NCBI GenBank assembly: GCA_023251515.1
Contig: JAHEYQ010000020.1
Coordinates: 1-64,000, forward strand
Direction: 5' to 3'
DNA: 64,000 nt
Source of the DNA: Bacteroidales bacterium
GTDB taxonomy: Bacteria; Bacteroidota; Bacteroidia; Bacteroidales; JACABE01
In this document: positions 56,513-64,000 of the stretch, in pieces
Numbering within the stretch: position 1 is the first letter of the stretch
How the letters are laid out: every line of letters begins with the position of its first letter
Notes under the pieces: generated by a model
What the model saw: the letters and a program-made list of their open reading frames with translations, nothing else
The model's database searches: none
Told to the model about the DNA's origin: nothing
Made by a program: the position numbers and the translations under genes

Positions 56513-58921
56513 TTAAAATTTTAAATTCAAACCCGCCATCACATTTCTTCCAGCCTGTGGAAAATAACCATCCAATACTTCATGCTGATTTGCTGAATAG
56601 TATCTATAAACCCATGCATTGGTTTCGTATTTTTTATCAAAAATATTATTTAAAGCAAAAAATAAGTCCATATTTTTGATAAATGTAGAACTTAAATTGT
56701 AGTTAATTTTTAGATTGTTAACCAGATAAGCATTCAGCTTGCGATCTTCACTTGAAGTATTATCTATAAATTGTTTACTCACATATTTAGTTATAATACT
56801 TAATGATAAACCTTTGTAAATATCAATATCAAACAGATTATTTGCTATTAATTCGGGTGAAAATGAAATATTGGTTGTTCCCAGATATTTAGAACGTTGT
56901 ATGCCACTATCCCAATCATCAACAAATTCAGTAAAATCTTTAATCTTGTTTTTGCTTAAAGCCAGATTTGCCGACCATTTTAATGATTTCAGTATTTGAA
57001 CACCGGCAGAAATTTCCATTCCGAAACGATAGCTCTTGGGAACATTAACCATTACAGGGTCGCCAACATCATTTATTTCTCCGGTTAATGCCAGTTGATC
57101 TTTGTAATTCATCAAAAATACATTTGTTTTGATATAGTATCTGTTTTTGCTGAGTTCGTAACCTATTTCGAAGTTCTGCAATTTTTCATGAACAGGAAAT
57201 GCTTTAGTTGGGTCAGCATCAACAAAATTGCCACGACTTGGTTCGCGGTTAGCTACTGCAAAAGAGGCATAAAAACTCTGATTTTGATTTAATTGATAGA
57301 AAACACCAAACTTAGGATTAAAGAAGTTGAACTTATGTTCCTGATTTAAGGTTGCCAAATCATCATCAATGCCCACGATAGTATATTTTATTTTTCTGAT
57401 TTGCAAATCAGCATATAAGCTCCATAGCTTAGTTAGCTGATAATTGGCTTTTGCATAAATATTAAAATCGGTTTTGGTTCCTGTATTGCGATACCATTCA
57501 TAGTTTGCAGGTGTTTTGCCTGCATATTGCATCCATATAATAGTGCCAAAGTGATCGCCTGTATATTTGTTCCAGGCACCGCCAATAACTGCCGAAAATC
57601 TTTTTCGATTGTCGTAATTGGCTGCAAATGTAAATCCATAAAAGTCATTGTCTAATATTTTTCGACGAATCAAATCTGTTTTCTTTAAGGTATCGTTCGT
57701 AGTCATAAAATTTGGCAAACCATATTTGCTGAATTTTTGTTCAGGTTTATATTCCTCGTAGTAGCCATAACCCCGGGTATAATGTATTGCTGTATTGAGA
57801 TTCCAGTTATTGTTTATTTCGTGAGAAACCAACATTTGATAATGATCCTGCTGATAATTATCCGTCTGATTGTCGTAATATTTCAGATTACCATTGGCAT
57901 CGTAATATTCGCCCTGATTGTTGTAAGTTCGATTGGTGTCCAGAATATTGGAAGCTATACCGTTCCATGCCTGATAGGTTTTTTCTTTTCCGGAGAAAGT
58001 AATCAGTTTTACAATGGTTTTCTTGTTGTAATAAGCGCCGGAAAGATAAAAAGATTTTAAGTCTGAAGTTGCTCTGTCGATAAATCCATCTGAAGTAATT
58101 TTTGATAATCGTCCATCAAAAGCAAATTTATTGTCGATAAGTCCGCTGCCAAAGCTTACCGTATGTTTAAATGAATTGAAAGAACCTGCTGAGTTATTAA
58201 TTTCGGCATAAGCTTTCTGATTAAGGTTTAGTGTCTGGAAGTTAATACTTGCACCAAAAGCACCGGCTCCGTTTACCGAAGTTCCTACACCGCGTTGAAT
58301 CTGAAGATTATCAACCGAAGAAGCAAAATCGGGCATATTAACAAACCAAACTCCATGCGATTCGGCATCATTAAGTGGTATACCGTTAACCATAACATTG
58401 GTGCGGGTAAGGTCGCTGCCTCTTACTCTGATGTTGGTATAACCAATTCCTGCACCGGCATCGGAAGTAACTACAACCGAAGGTGTTTGTTCTATAATAT
58501 AAGGAATATCCACACCTGTATTCATTCTGCTGATTTCGGTTTTGTTGATGTTTTGATGGGTAGAAGGAGTTTTTTCTCCGGCTCGGGTTGATTTGATAAT
58601 AATTTCTTCTTCCATTATGGGGCTTACTTCCATTTTAATTTCGATAGTCAGGTTGTTTTCCATTTTAATTTTACGCATATCCTGAATATAACCCAGATAG
58701 GTTGTTGTAAGAAGATATTCCCCTTTTTTTAAGCCACTGATACTGAATTTTCCGTCAGTATCACTAATAAGTGTTTTGTAAGAATTGTTGAGCATCAGAT
58801 GAGCTCCTGCTAATTTTTCTCCGGTTTTAGCATCCATAACTTTACCTGAAATGGAAAATTGACTCCATGCCATCATAGGCAAAACTGTTGCAATTAGAAT
58901 TGCAATCCATTTTTTGTTCAT
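56513..58921 (-). CDS. TonB-dependent outer-membrane receptor, probable thiamine transporter
   Basis: 802 aa from the ATG at 58921; the ORF can be extended 19 codons upstream, but the signal peptide MNKKWIAILIATVLPMMAW starts here. Order: carboxypeptidase-D-like domain (~20-100, GKVMDAKTGEKLAGAHLML), plug (TGVDIPYIIEQTPSVVVTSD ... NVMVNGIPLNDAESHGVWF, part), then a 22-strand barrel ending in an aromatic residue (LNLKF). A TPP riboswitch lies directly upstream, so it should be repressed by thiamine pyrophosphate and import thiamine or a precursor across the outer membrane. No inner-membrane transporter or thiamine-synthesis gene lies beside it in this window. Confidence 0.9.
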   Translation of the reverse strand: MNKKWIAILIATVLPMMAWSQFSISGKVMDAKTGEKLAGAHLMLNNSYKTLISDTDGKFSISGLKKGEYLLTTTYLGYIQDMRKIKMENNLTIEIKMEVSPIMEEEIIIKSTRAGEKTPSTHQNINKTEISRMNTGVDIPYIIEQTPSVVVTSDAGAGIGYTNIRVRGSDLTRTNVMVNGIPLNDAESHGVWFVNMPDFASSVDNLQIQRGVGTSVNGAGAFGASINFQTLNLNQKAYAEINNSAGSFNSFKHTVSFGSGLIDNKFAFDGRLSKITSDGFIDRATSDLKSFYLSGAYYNKKTIVKLITFSGKEKTYQAWNGIASNILDTNRTYNNQGEYYDANGNLKYYDNQTDNYQQDHYQMLVSHEINNNWNLNTAIHYTRGYGYYEEYKPEQKFSKYGLPNFMTTNDTLKKTDLIRRKILDNDFYGFTFAANYDNRKRFSAVIGGAWNKYTGDHFGTIIWMQYAGKTPANYEWYRNTGTKTDFNIYAKANYQLTKLWSLYADLQIRKIKYTIVGIDDDLATLNQEHKFNFFNPKFGVFYQLNQNQSFYASFAVANREPSRGNFVDADPTKAFPVHEKLQNFEIGYELSKNRYYIKTNVFLMNYKDQLALTGEINDVGDPVMVNVPKSYRFGMEISAGVQILKSLKWSANLALSKNKIKDFTEFVDDWDSGIQRSKYLGTTNISFSPELIANNLFDIDIYKGLSLSIITKYVSKQFIDNTSSEDRKLNAYLVNNLKINYNLSSTFIKNMDLFFALNNIFDKKYETNAWVYRYYSANQHEVLDGYFPQAGRNVMAGLNLKF

Positions 58922-58989
58922 TTTTTGTAATTTATAAAAAGTTAAACTTCTGAATGATAATAAGGGACCATCATTCATTTAATAAAGTT

Positions 58990-59072
58990 TACCCTAACTC
59001 CCTCCGCCGGCACTACCCGGTTCAGGTTCAATGGGTATGATCTCAGCCCGTAATATTCAGGCACCCCCCTTA
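58990..59072 (-). promoter_or_regulatory. TPP riboswitch (THI element)
   Basis: Minus strand: GGGGTGCC (P1/P2 start), GGGCTGAGATCATACCC, TTGAACCTGAACCGGGTAGTGCC and GGCGGAGGGAG, the conserved J2-4, thi-box and P4/P5 elements of the TPP aptamer in the right order. It lies 69-151 bases upstream of the receptor ATG. Binding of TPP is expected to shut down expression, by termination or by masking the start region; no clear terminator follows in the 60 bases after it, which favours translational control (inference). Confidence 0.95.
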
Positions 59073-59083
59073 TAGATATTTGG

Positions 59084-59091
59084 CAAAATTA
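59084..59091 (-). promoter_or_regulatory. -7 promoter element before the TPP riboswitch (TAATTTTG, minus strand)
   Basis: Minus-strand TAATTTTG in TCTAATTTTGCC, 12 bases upstream of the aptamer, giving a transcript that starts at or just before the riboswitch. Confidence 0.6.
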
Positions 59092-59222
59092 GAAAAAATA
59101 TTTCAGAAAAATGATAATGATAATTTAATTTTTGTAAAAGCAATAAAAAAGATTAAATGATTAATTGAATAACACTTCGACTTTGCTCTGTGCATCGCTC
59201 AGTAACTCAATAACCAAGCCGT

Positions 59223-60167
59223 TTAGCTTCTCTTTAATGTTATCAAAACGATTTCGGCGGGGCAATTAAATCTTACCGGTATTCCGCTTACCCCAACTCC
59301 TCTTGAAGTATAACCTTTCATATTGCCGATCTTCCATTCGCCATTATTAAATTGTTTGCCTTCAAACTGATGACTGATTAATGGAACTCCTTTTTTTAAA
59401 CAGATTTGTCCACCGTGTGTATGCCCGCACAAATACAAATCGTAATTGTTTACCGATGCTGCTTTTGCCAATTCGGAAGTATGTACCAATGCAATTTTGA
59501 AATTATAGCACTTTGTCTCGAGGCTTAAAAGTGCCTGCTCGGTATAATAACTAAAGGGATCGTCGGTGCCGGTAACCAATATTCTGTCGTCATCTTTTAT
59601 TATTTCAACCGATTCGTTAATAAGTAATTCGAGTCCTGATTGGTTTTCGTACTGTGCCATCAGAAAAGTGTCGTGATTTCCTAAAACAGCAAAAGTACCA
59701 TAGGGAGCCTGAATGTATTTAGATAAAATACGGAATGGTTTCAGAATATTGAGAATGCTACCGGAATTATCTTTGCGGTAATCTCCGGTAAGGAAGCAGA
59801 TATCGAAACTTAGTTTATTAATCTTTTTGATGATAAGAGATGCAAAACCCGGAATGCTATCGATATGCAAATCGGAAAGGTGGAGTATTTTAAAGCCATC
59901 AAAAGCTTGTGGCAGATTGGGGTATTCAAGGGTAATTTCAGTAACTTCGATTGTCTTTGCATTTCCGTATCCTTTGTGGTAATGTCCGCTAAGTTTCAGC
60001 AACCAGATAAATATATGAAGCAAACGAACAAATAAATTCCAACGACTTTTGCTTTTCTTTCCGTTTTTGTTTCGCAAAAAGCCAATGTTTTCCAATACAG
60101 AGCGGGTAGAAGCCCATATCAGTCGCTTTTCTTTTCTTAATTCCGTATTATCGATAAATTTATACAT
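59223..60167 (-). CDS. Membrane-associated metallophosphoesterase
   Basis: 314 aa from the ATG at 60167, preferred because a minus-strand TAAATTTG promoter (60201-60208) lies inside the longer open frame. Residues ~45-60 (LLHIFIWLLKLSG) form one membrane segment, then the calcineurin-like phosphoesterase domain: LHLSDLHIDS, FLTGDYRKD, VLGNHDTF, ALVHTSEL, CGHTHGGQ. All metal-binding motifs are present. Relatives include UDP-2,3-diacylglucosamine pyrophosphatase-like and YkuE-type enzymes; YkuE-like peripheral membrane phosphodiesterase is the best guess. It reads toward the riboswitch gene with ~150 bases between. Confidence 0.88.
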   Translation of the reverse strand: MYKFIDNTELRKEKRLIWASTRSVLENIGFLRNKNGKKSKSRWNLFVRLLHIFIWLLKLSGHYHKGYGNAKTIEVTEITLEYPNLPQAFDGFKILHLSDLHIDSIPGFASLIIKKINKLSFDICFLTGDYRKDNSGSILNILKPFRILSKYIQAPYGTFAVLGNHDTFLMAQYENQSGLELLINESVEIIKDDDRILVTGTDDPFSYYTEQALLSLETKCYNFKIALVHTSELAKAASVNNYDLYLCGHTHGGQICLKKGVPLISHQFEGKQFNNGEWKIGNMKGYTSRGVGVSGIPVRFNCPAEIVLITLKRS

Positions 60168-60200
60168 GGTTTGTTTGGTTTTTAATAAAAACTGCACTAA

Positions 60201-60208
60201 CAAATTTA
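60201..60208 (-). promoter_or_regulatory. -7 promoter element of the metallophosphoesterase gene (TAAATTTG, minus strand)
   Basis: Exact consensus 33 bases upstream of the chosen ATG; it decides between the start at 60167 and the longer ORF. Confidence 0.55.
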
Positions 60209-60358
60209 CGAAATATAAATTCATTTTGGTAAAAAGTTTTTGATGTATTGAACTTATGTTATTTTTAGACGGAATACAGAAATACAGCAAATAATAAATA
60301 TGTAATAAGATTTATATACGCATATTTTAAACGTTGAATTTAAAGGTTAAAAAACATA

Positions 60359-60401
60359 AGAACGCGGATTCCTGAAAGAAACAATTCGGGGTCCACGTTC
60401 T
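60359..60401 (-). terminator. Imperfect stem-loop in a divergent intergenic region
   Basis: AGAACG-C-GGATTCC / GGGGTCC-A-CGTTCT: 14 pairs with one C-A mismatch and two G-T wobbles, 15-base loop. Read on the minus strand, T6 follows 4 bases after the stem, which would suit a terminator for a minus-strand transcript coming from the 60.4-60.8 kb spacer; no ORF is there. Confidence 0.4.
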
Positions 60402-60843
60402 AAAAAATAATTTGAAGATTTAATAAAGGATTTTAAAATGTTATAATAACTGATTATTTTTTCTTAAAACACTACTTTCCTGAAAACAGATTTATATTCA
60501 GTTGCAGATAGGCTAAAATATGTTTTGTAAAATAATTTAAATATTAATGATAAAACAATAATATTTTAAATACTTATTTTCAATTATATATAAAAATAAT
60601 AATTCATTATTGTAGTAATTCTATACAGTTGTATATATATTATACAATCTGATTTAACATATGTATTTCAATACTTTATACAATTTGCTTTATAATAGCG
60701 TTGAATAATTAAACATCTATTTTGTTTAATTATTTTACGCGTATTTGTGTATTGTTCGTCATATCAGTATGATAATATGTACAAAATCCTATGGCACATA
60801 TATTGCAATACCAATAAAATATAAACAATAAAAAAATAAAATC
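60402..60843. other. AT-rich spacer with a perfect 12-bp hairpin
   Basis: About 440 bases without an ORF. The only strong structure is AATAATTAAACA / TGTTTAATTATT (60704-60734, 7-base loop), 110 bases before the GcvH-like gene. Possible terminator or operator, or simply AT-rich chance; a promoter for 60844 is not clear (near-matches only). Confidence 0.5.
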
Positions 60844-61533
60844 ATGGTAATCATTATTATAGTAGCATTTATACTGTTGTGTATCTCAGTGGATGCATTG
60901 GTTCAATATAGCAGACAAAAAAAGTCAAAAGCTATTAACTTTAGCTCGATTACAACTGGAATTTTCAATGAATCTTCGGTTGATGTTCCAAAAGGACTTT
61001 ATTATGACAAGTCTCATACATGGGCTTTTATGGAAAGAAACGGTTTTGTAAAAATTGGTATTGACGATTTCCTGATTCGTATTACCGGAAATATAAATAA
61101 ATTGAAGTTGAAAGAACAAGGAGAAAAAATAAATAAAGGGGAGGCTGTTTTGTCTATTATTCAAAATGGAAAGCAATTAACAATAAAGTCACCTATATCG
61201 GGTATTATTAAGTCAATTAACAAACAAATTATTGAAAATCCGACTATTGTTAATTCATCCACATTTAATGAAGGTTGGATTTATACTATTGAACCAACAA
61301 ACTGGACAAGGGAATTACAATTTTTATTAATAGCTGATGTGTATAAGGAATGGTTGAAAAACGAATTTAGCCGTCTGAAAGATTTTTTCGCAACAATCAG
61401 ATTATCTAATAATAATGAATTTGCAACAATTATTCTTCAGGATGGAGGCGAAATTAAAGAAAATATCCTTGCTGATTATGGTCCTGAAGTTTGGGAGGAT
61501 TTTCAAACAAAATTTATCAATACATCTATGTAA
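60844..61533 (+). CDS. Membrane-anchored GcvH-like (lipoyl-domain) protein
   Basis: 229 aa. An N-terminal membrane helix (residues 2-20) is followed by a GcvH-type domain: YYDKSHTWAFMERNGFVKIGI, DDFLIRITGNINKLKL, and the hairpin SIIQNGKQLTIKSPISGII with Lys110 where the lipoyl-lysine would be. The usual E-S-V-K-A context is not kept, so lipoylation is uncertain. The C-terminal ~80 residues (WTRELQFLLIADVYKEWL) are helical. Relatives lie beside haem-binding sensor kinases in anaerobic Bacteroidetes and deltaproteobacteria. Not a glycine-cleavage enzyme by context. Confidence 0.75.
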   Translation: MVIIIIVAFILLCISVDALVQYSRQKKSKAINFSSITTGIFNESSVDVPKGLYYDKSHTWAFMERNGFVKIGIDDFLIRITGNINKLKLKEQGEKINKGEAVLSIIQNGKQLTIKSPISGIIKSINKQIIENPTIVNSSTFNEGWIYTIEPTNWTRELQFLLIADVYKEWLKNEFSRLKDFFATIRLSNNNEFATIILQDGGEIKENILADYGPEVWEDFQTKFINTSM

Positions 61534-61737
61534 AGTATAATGAAATATTTAGGGCTGAAAATTAGTTTTTCTGAATTAGAAAAATAAAGTAAAAGTCCCG
61601 ATATTCTGGATTAAAAACTCAGTGAAGCGTTTTATGATCGCCTTTGAAATAATCAATCCTGTAAATGATTTAATAATTGAAGTTTAACGAAGGATAAGCC
61701 ATGTTTTAGAAGTTTCTTTAATTGTAATTGTACGTTT

Positions 61738-61778
61738 AAATAACTCCAATACCTGGTGCTGGGGTTATTTTTTTTTAA
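61738..61778 (+). terminator. Terminator after the GcvH-like gene
   Basis: AATAACTCCA ... TGGGGTTATT with loop ATACCTGGTGC, then T9. Located 205 bases after the stop of the GcvH-like gene. Confidence 0.75.
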
Positions 61779-61861
61779 TTCAATGCGTTTAATATAAAAA
61801 TAAGCAAAAATAGCTTAATAAAAATAATGTTGATTTTTTAAACATATTGAATAAAAATAAT

Positions 61862-61869
61862 TAAATTTG
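61862..61869 (+). promoter_or_regulatory. -7 promoter element TAAATTTG of the kinase operon
   Basis: Exact consensus 24 bases before the histidine-kinase ATG at 61894, downstream of the terminator, so the kinase-regulator pair has its own transcript. Confidence 0.55.
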
Positions 61870-61893
61870 TAGATATTAAATAATATTGAAATA

Positions 61894-63573
61894 ATGAAAT
61901 TTAATTTCAATCATTTATCTGAAAATCCATTAATAAAAAAGTATTTAAGACTCAGATCTTCAATTTATAGCCGTGTTGTTTTTATAATAATTATTTTATC
62001 ATTTTTTCTTTTTGTATCCTTTGGTATTATCTTTAAATCTGTTAATGAAGGATATATGAAAAGTGTAATTCATCAACGTGGAACAAATGCAGCATTGCTT
62101 GTAAGAAGTGCTTTGTATCAATCTATGTTGGAAAACAATACCGAATCTCTTCAAAATACGCTAGAAGTAATAAACAGGATGTCGGGTGTAGATGAAGTTA
62201 ACGTTTATAACCGGAAAGAAGAACTTGCTTATTCTTCTTTTCCAACCAATCAAAAAGGACATAGTAATCCCAACTGTCTGGAATGTCATACAAGTATAAA
62301 ATCTATGTTTCCCAATCAAAATAGTTTTTATAGGGTAATTGAAGTAAACAGCGAATGTGAAATGTATCAGAATGATAATATACACAGGCATTTGCTTATT
62401 AATTCTCCAATAGAAAACGAAAGATCATGCTATACCAGTTCTTGTCATGCTCATAATAAAAGCGAAAAGATATTAGGATCTTTAATTATTAAAGTTCCTT
62501 TAAATGATCTGGATGCCACTATCGAGAAATCCTCTAAAGATTTCTATATATTAGCTACTGTTACAACTATATTGTTATTGGGTTTTTTAATTTTGTTTAC
62601 CAGAAGAAATATTAAAAGTCCATTAAAAGAGTTAATCAGAGCCAGCGATTCAGTTTCTAAAGGCGATAGGGATACCCGACTGCAAATTAAACCAAATCAA
62701 CTGGATGACATGAGATTGGTGTCGGAAGCATTTAATCATATGCTGGATAATTTGCAGGAAGCAAATAGCGAATTGCATAACTGGTCACAACAACTTGAAT
62801 ATAAGGTTCGTATAAAATCAGAAGAATTAAGTCAGGCTCAAAATGAACTTATTAATATCGAAAGAATTGCATCATTGGGAAAATTATCTCTTTCTGTAGC
62901 TCACGAAATAAACAATCCTTTGTCAGGTATTCTTATATATACCAAATTGGTTCACAAGCAACTTCTTAATCAGAATATAGATGCTGACAAAAAGGAATCT
63001 ATTTTGAAACATCTTAAAATGATAGAGAGTGAAACAAAAAGATGTGGAGAAATAGTAAAAGGCTTACTCGATTTTTCGAGAAAGGATAAAAACTTTTTCG
63101 AGAACAAACATTTACATGAAATATTATATGAAACAAGTGAGCTTATGAATCATTCGATGAAAATTGCCAAAATAAGTTTTATTACTGATTTTGCTGCTCA
63201 TTCTGACTTAATTTACTGTAGTCCGAATCAGATTAAACAAGCCTGTATTGCCATTTTAGTGAATGCTTCGGATGCCGTATCTGAAAACGGGGAAATTGTT
63301 TTCAGAACTTACAATCAGGATAATGAAAATATTACGATTGAAATAACAGATAATGGTATCGGTATTTCAAAAGAAGATATTCCGCATATTTTTGAACCGT
63401 TTTTTTCGACAAAACATAATGAGAAAGGTACCGGATTGGGTTTGCCAATCGTTCATGGAATTATTCAAAGCCATGATGGTAAAATAAGTGTAAAATCAGA
63501 ATCGGGTAAAGGAACAAGCATATCATTATCATTGCCATTAAAAAAAGAATTTACAATTACAGAAAATGAATAA
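61894..63573 (+). CDS. Sensor histidine kinase with periplasmic c-type haem motif
   Basis: 559 aa. TM1 ~29-48, periplasmic domain ~49-216, TM2 ~217-236, HAMP (RRNIKSPLKELIRASDSV), coiled coil, HisKA with the phospho-acceptor His337 in SVAHEINNPLSGI, and HATPase (NQIKQACIAILVNASDAV, DNGIGISKEDIPHIFEPFFS, GTGLGLPIV; quoted in part). The periplasmic domain holds C128-LE-C131-H132, a CxxCH haem-c motif, and C179-YTSS-C184-H185, an unusual CX4CH. A redox or gas signal sensed through covalently bound haem is the natural reading. It overlaps the response-regulator gene by 8 bases. Confidence 0.9.
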   Translation: MKFNFNHLSENPLIKKYLRLRSSIYSRVVFIIIILSFFLFVSFGIIFKSVNEGYMKSVIHQRGTNAALLVRSALYQSMLENNTESLQNTLEVINRMSGVDEVNVYNRKEELAYSSFPTNQKGHSNPNCLECHTSIKSMFPNQNSFYRVIEVNSECEMYQNDNIHRHLLINSPIENERSCYTSSCHAHNKSEKILGSLIIKVPLNDLDATIEKSSKDFYILATVTTILLLGFLILFTRRNIKSPLKELIRASDSVSKGDRDTRLQIKPNQLDDMRLVSEAFNHMLDNLQEANSELHNWSQQLEYKVRIKSEELSQAQNELINIERIASLGKLSLSVAHEINNPLSGILIYTKLVHKQLLNQNIDADKKESILKHLKMIESETKRCGEIVKGLLDFSRKDKNFFENKHLHEILYETSELMNHSMKIAKISFITDFAAHSDLIYCSPNQIKQACIAILVNASDAVSENGEIVFRTYNQDNENITIEITDNGIGISKEDIPHIFEPFFSTKHNEKGTGLGLPIVHGIIQSHDGKISVKSESGKGTSISLSLPLKKEFTITENE

Positions 63574-64000
63574 AAAAATTTCAATATTAATTGTTGACGA
63601 TGAGGATTCGGTTAGGGATTCTCTCTATAACTGGTTTATAGAAGATGGTTATCACGTTGAATGTGCAGAAAATGCAAAAGTTGCACTGTTTAAGATTGAA
63701 TCAGCTTTTTTTGACATCATTTTGGTGGATATTAAAATGCCCGGCATGGATGGCATGGAATTGCTCAGAAGGATAAAATCCTTAAAAAATGAATCAATCA
63801 TTATTATAATGACAGCTTTTGCTGCTGTTGATACCGCTGTGCAGGCACTAAAAGATGGTGCTTATGATTATATTACCAAACCTTTCGACCCTGATGATTT
63901 GTCGCATTTGATAAGAAATGCTACAAAACAAATTTCACTGGCACATGAAAACGAAATACTTAAAGATAGAATAGTAAAGCTTGAAAACGTTGAAGATATC
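63566..64000 (+). CDS. NtrC-type response regulator, partial (cut by window end)
   Basis: At least 145 aa; the gene runs past position 64000. ATG at 63566 overlaps the kinase stop (ATGAATAA). Receiver domain: ISILIVDDEDSVRDSL (acidic pocket), phospho-acceptor Asp in IILVDIKMPGMDGMELL, TAFAAVDTAV, then YDYITKPFDPDDL (Lys switch). The linker begins RNATKQISLAHENEILKDRI (part), as in sigma-54-dependent NtrC-family regulators; the AAA+ and HTH domains would lie beyond the window. Cognate of the preceding haem-motif kinase. Confidence 0.9.
   Translation, partial: MNKKISILIVDDEDSVRDSLYNWFIEDGYHVECAENAKVALFKIESAFFDIILVDIKMPGMDGMELLRRIKSLKNESIIIIMTAFAAVDTAVQALKDGAYDYITKPFDPDDLSHLIRNATKQISLAHENEILKDRIVKLENVEDI

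Larger units (their letters stand above)
61534..61893. other. Spacer with terminator and promoter
   Basis: 360 bases without a gene. It holds a terminator (61738-61778) and, just before the kinase, a -7 element TAAATTTG at 61862-61869. I see no small ORF with coding character. Confidence 0.6.

Noticed and set aside
58295..58591. Plus-strand open frame opposite the TonB receptor
   Set aside because: Antisense shadow within the plug domain; no promoter or homology.
58922..58978. 19-codon N-terminal extension of the TonB receptor
   Set aside because: A normal signal peptide begins at the ATG at 58921; the extension is hydrophilic and lies in the leader between the riboswitch and the gene.

Overview
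The window reads as chromosomal DNA of an AT-rich Bacteroidota (Bacteroidetes) bacterium, most likely a member of the Bacteroidales/Marinilabiliales. The evidence is type IX secretion (T9SS) sorting domains, TlpA/ResA-like thioredoxins with an N-terminal lobe, a SusC-style TonB-dependent receptor, the family-specific -7 promoter motif TAnnTTTG ahead of many genes, almost no Shine-Dalgarno sequences, and the merged Bacteroidetes order of the str, S10, spc and alpha ribosomal operons.

Layout. 1-6.0 kb: exported proteins (a propeller protein and two small T9SS cargo proteins, a thioredoxin lipoprotein). 6.1-12.2 kb, minus strand: nucleotide-sugar genes (phosphoglucomutase, GxxExxY protein, RfbD-like reductase, UDP-glucuronate decarboxylase, UDP-glucose dehydrogenase) and a HAD phosphatase. 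12.3-30.5 kb: an 18-kb ribosomal/translation/secretion operon from rpsL to rplQ, including secY, map, infA and rpoA, followed by eno. It includes two genes that are easily missed because they are short (rpmD, rpmJ).

32-54 kb is accessory. It has two paralogous copies (about 32.6-34.3 and 50.3-52.0 kb) of a two-gene cassette that I do not recognise. Gene A carries a 21-bp/7-aa tandem array and gene B is a conserved 247-aa protein. Each cassette ends in the same terminator and an outward promoter that reads into a different downstream gene. Also here are a REP-associated tyrosine transposase (RAYT) sitting in its own array of ~203-bp palindromic repeats, a membrane Ntn-hydrolase-like protein, an S41 protease, and an island of small redox/regulatory genes (Crp/Fnr, DGC and DUF169 proteins, isochorismatase, two flavodoxin-ferredoxin fusions, cupin, CPBP protease). 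Two genes of that island are broken: an AraC regulator by an in-frame stop and a GNAT acetyltransferase by a frameshift in an A8 run. A DUF4062 protein, a second Crp/Fnr regulator and a PPOX-fold protein follow cassette 2.

55-64 kb: a second TlpA-like thioredoxin, a Lys/Ala-rich exported peptide, a TonB-dependent receptor under a TPP riboswitch (a probable thiamine receptor), a membrane metallophosphoesterase, and a signalling cluster. The cluster comprises a membrane-anchored GcvH-like protein, a histidine kinase whose periplasmic domain has a CxxCH haem motif, and an NtrC-type response regulator cut by the window end.

The strongest candidates for something undescribed are the paired A/B cassettes. 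The two arrays look like amplifications of two different heptads that were both present in one ancestral gene. Gene A is changing mostly at amino-acid-altering positions while its partner B is conserved.
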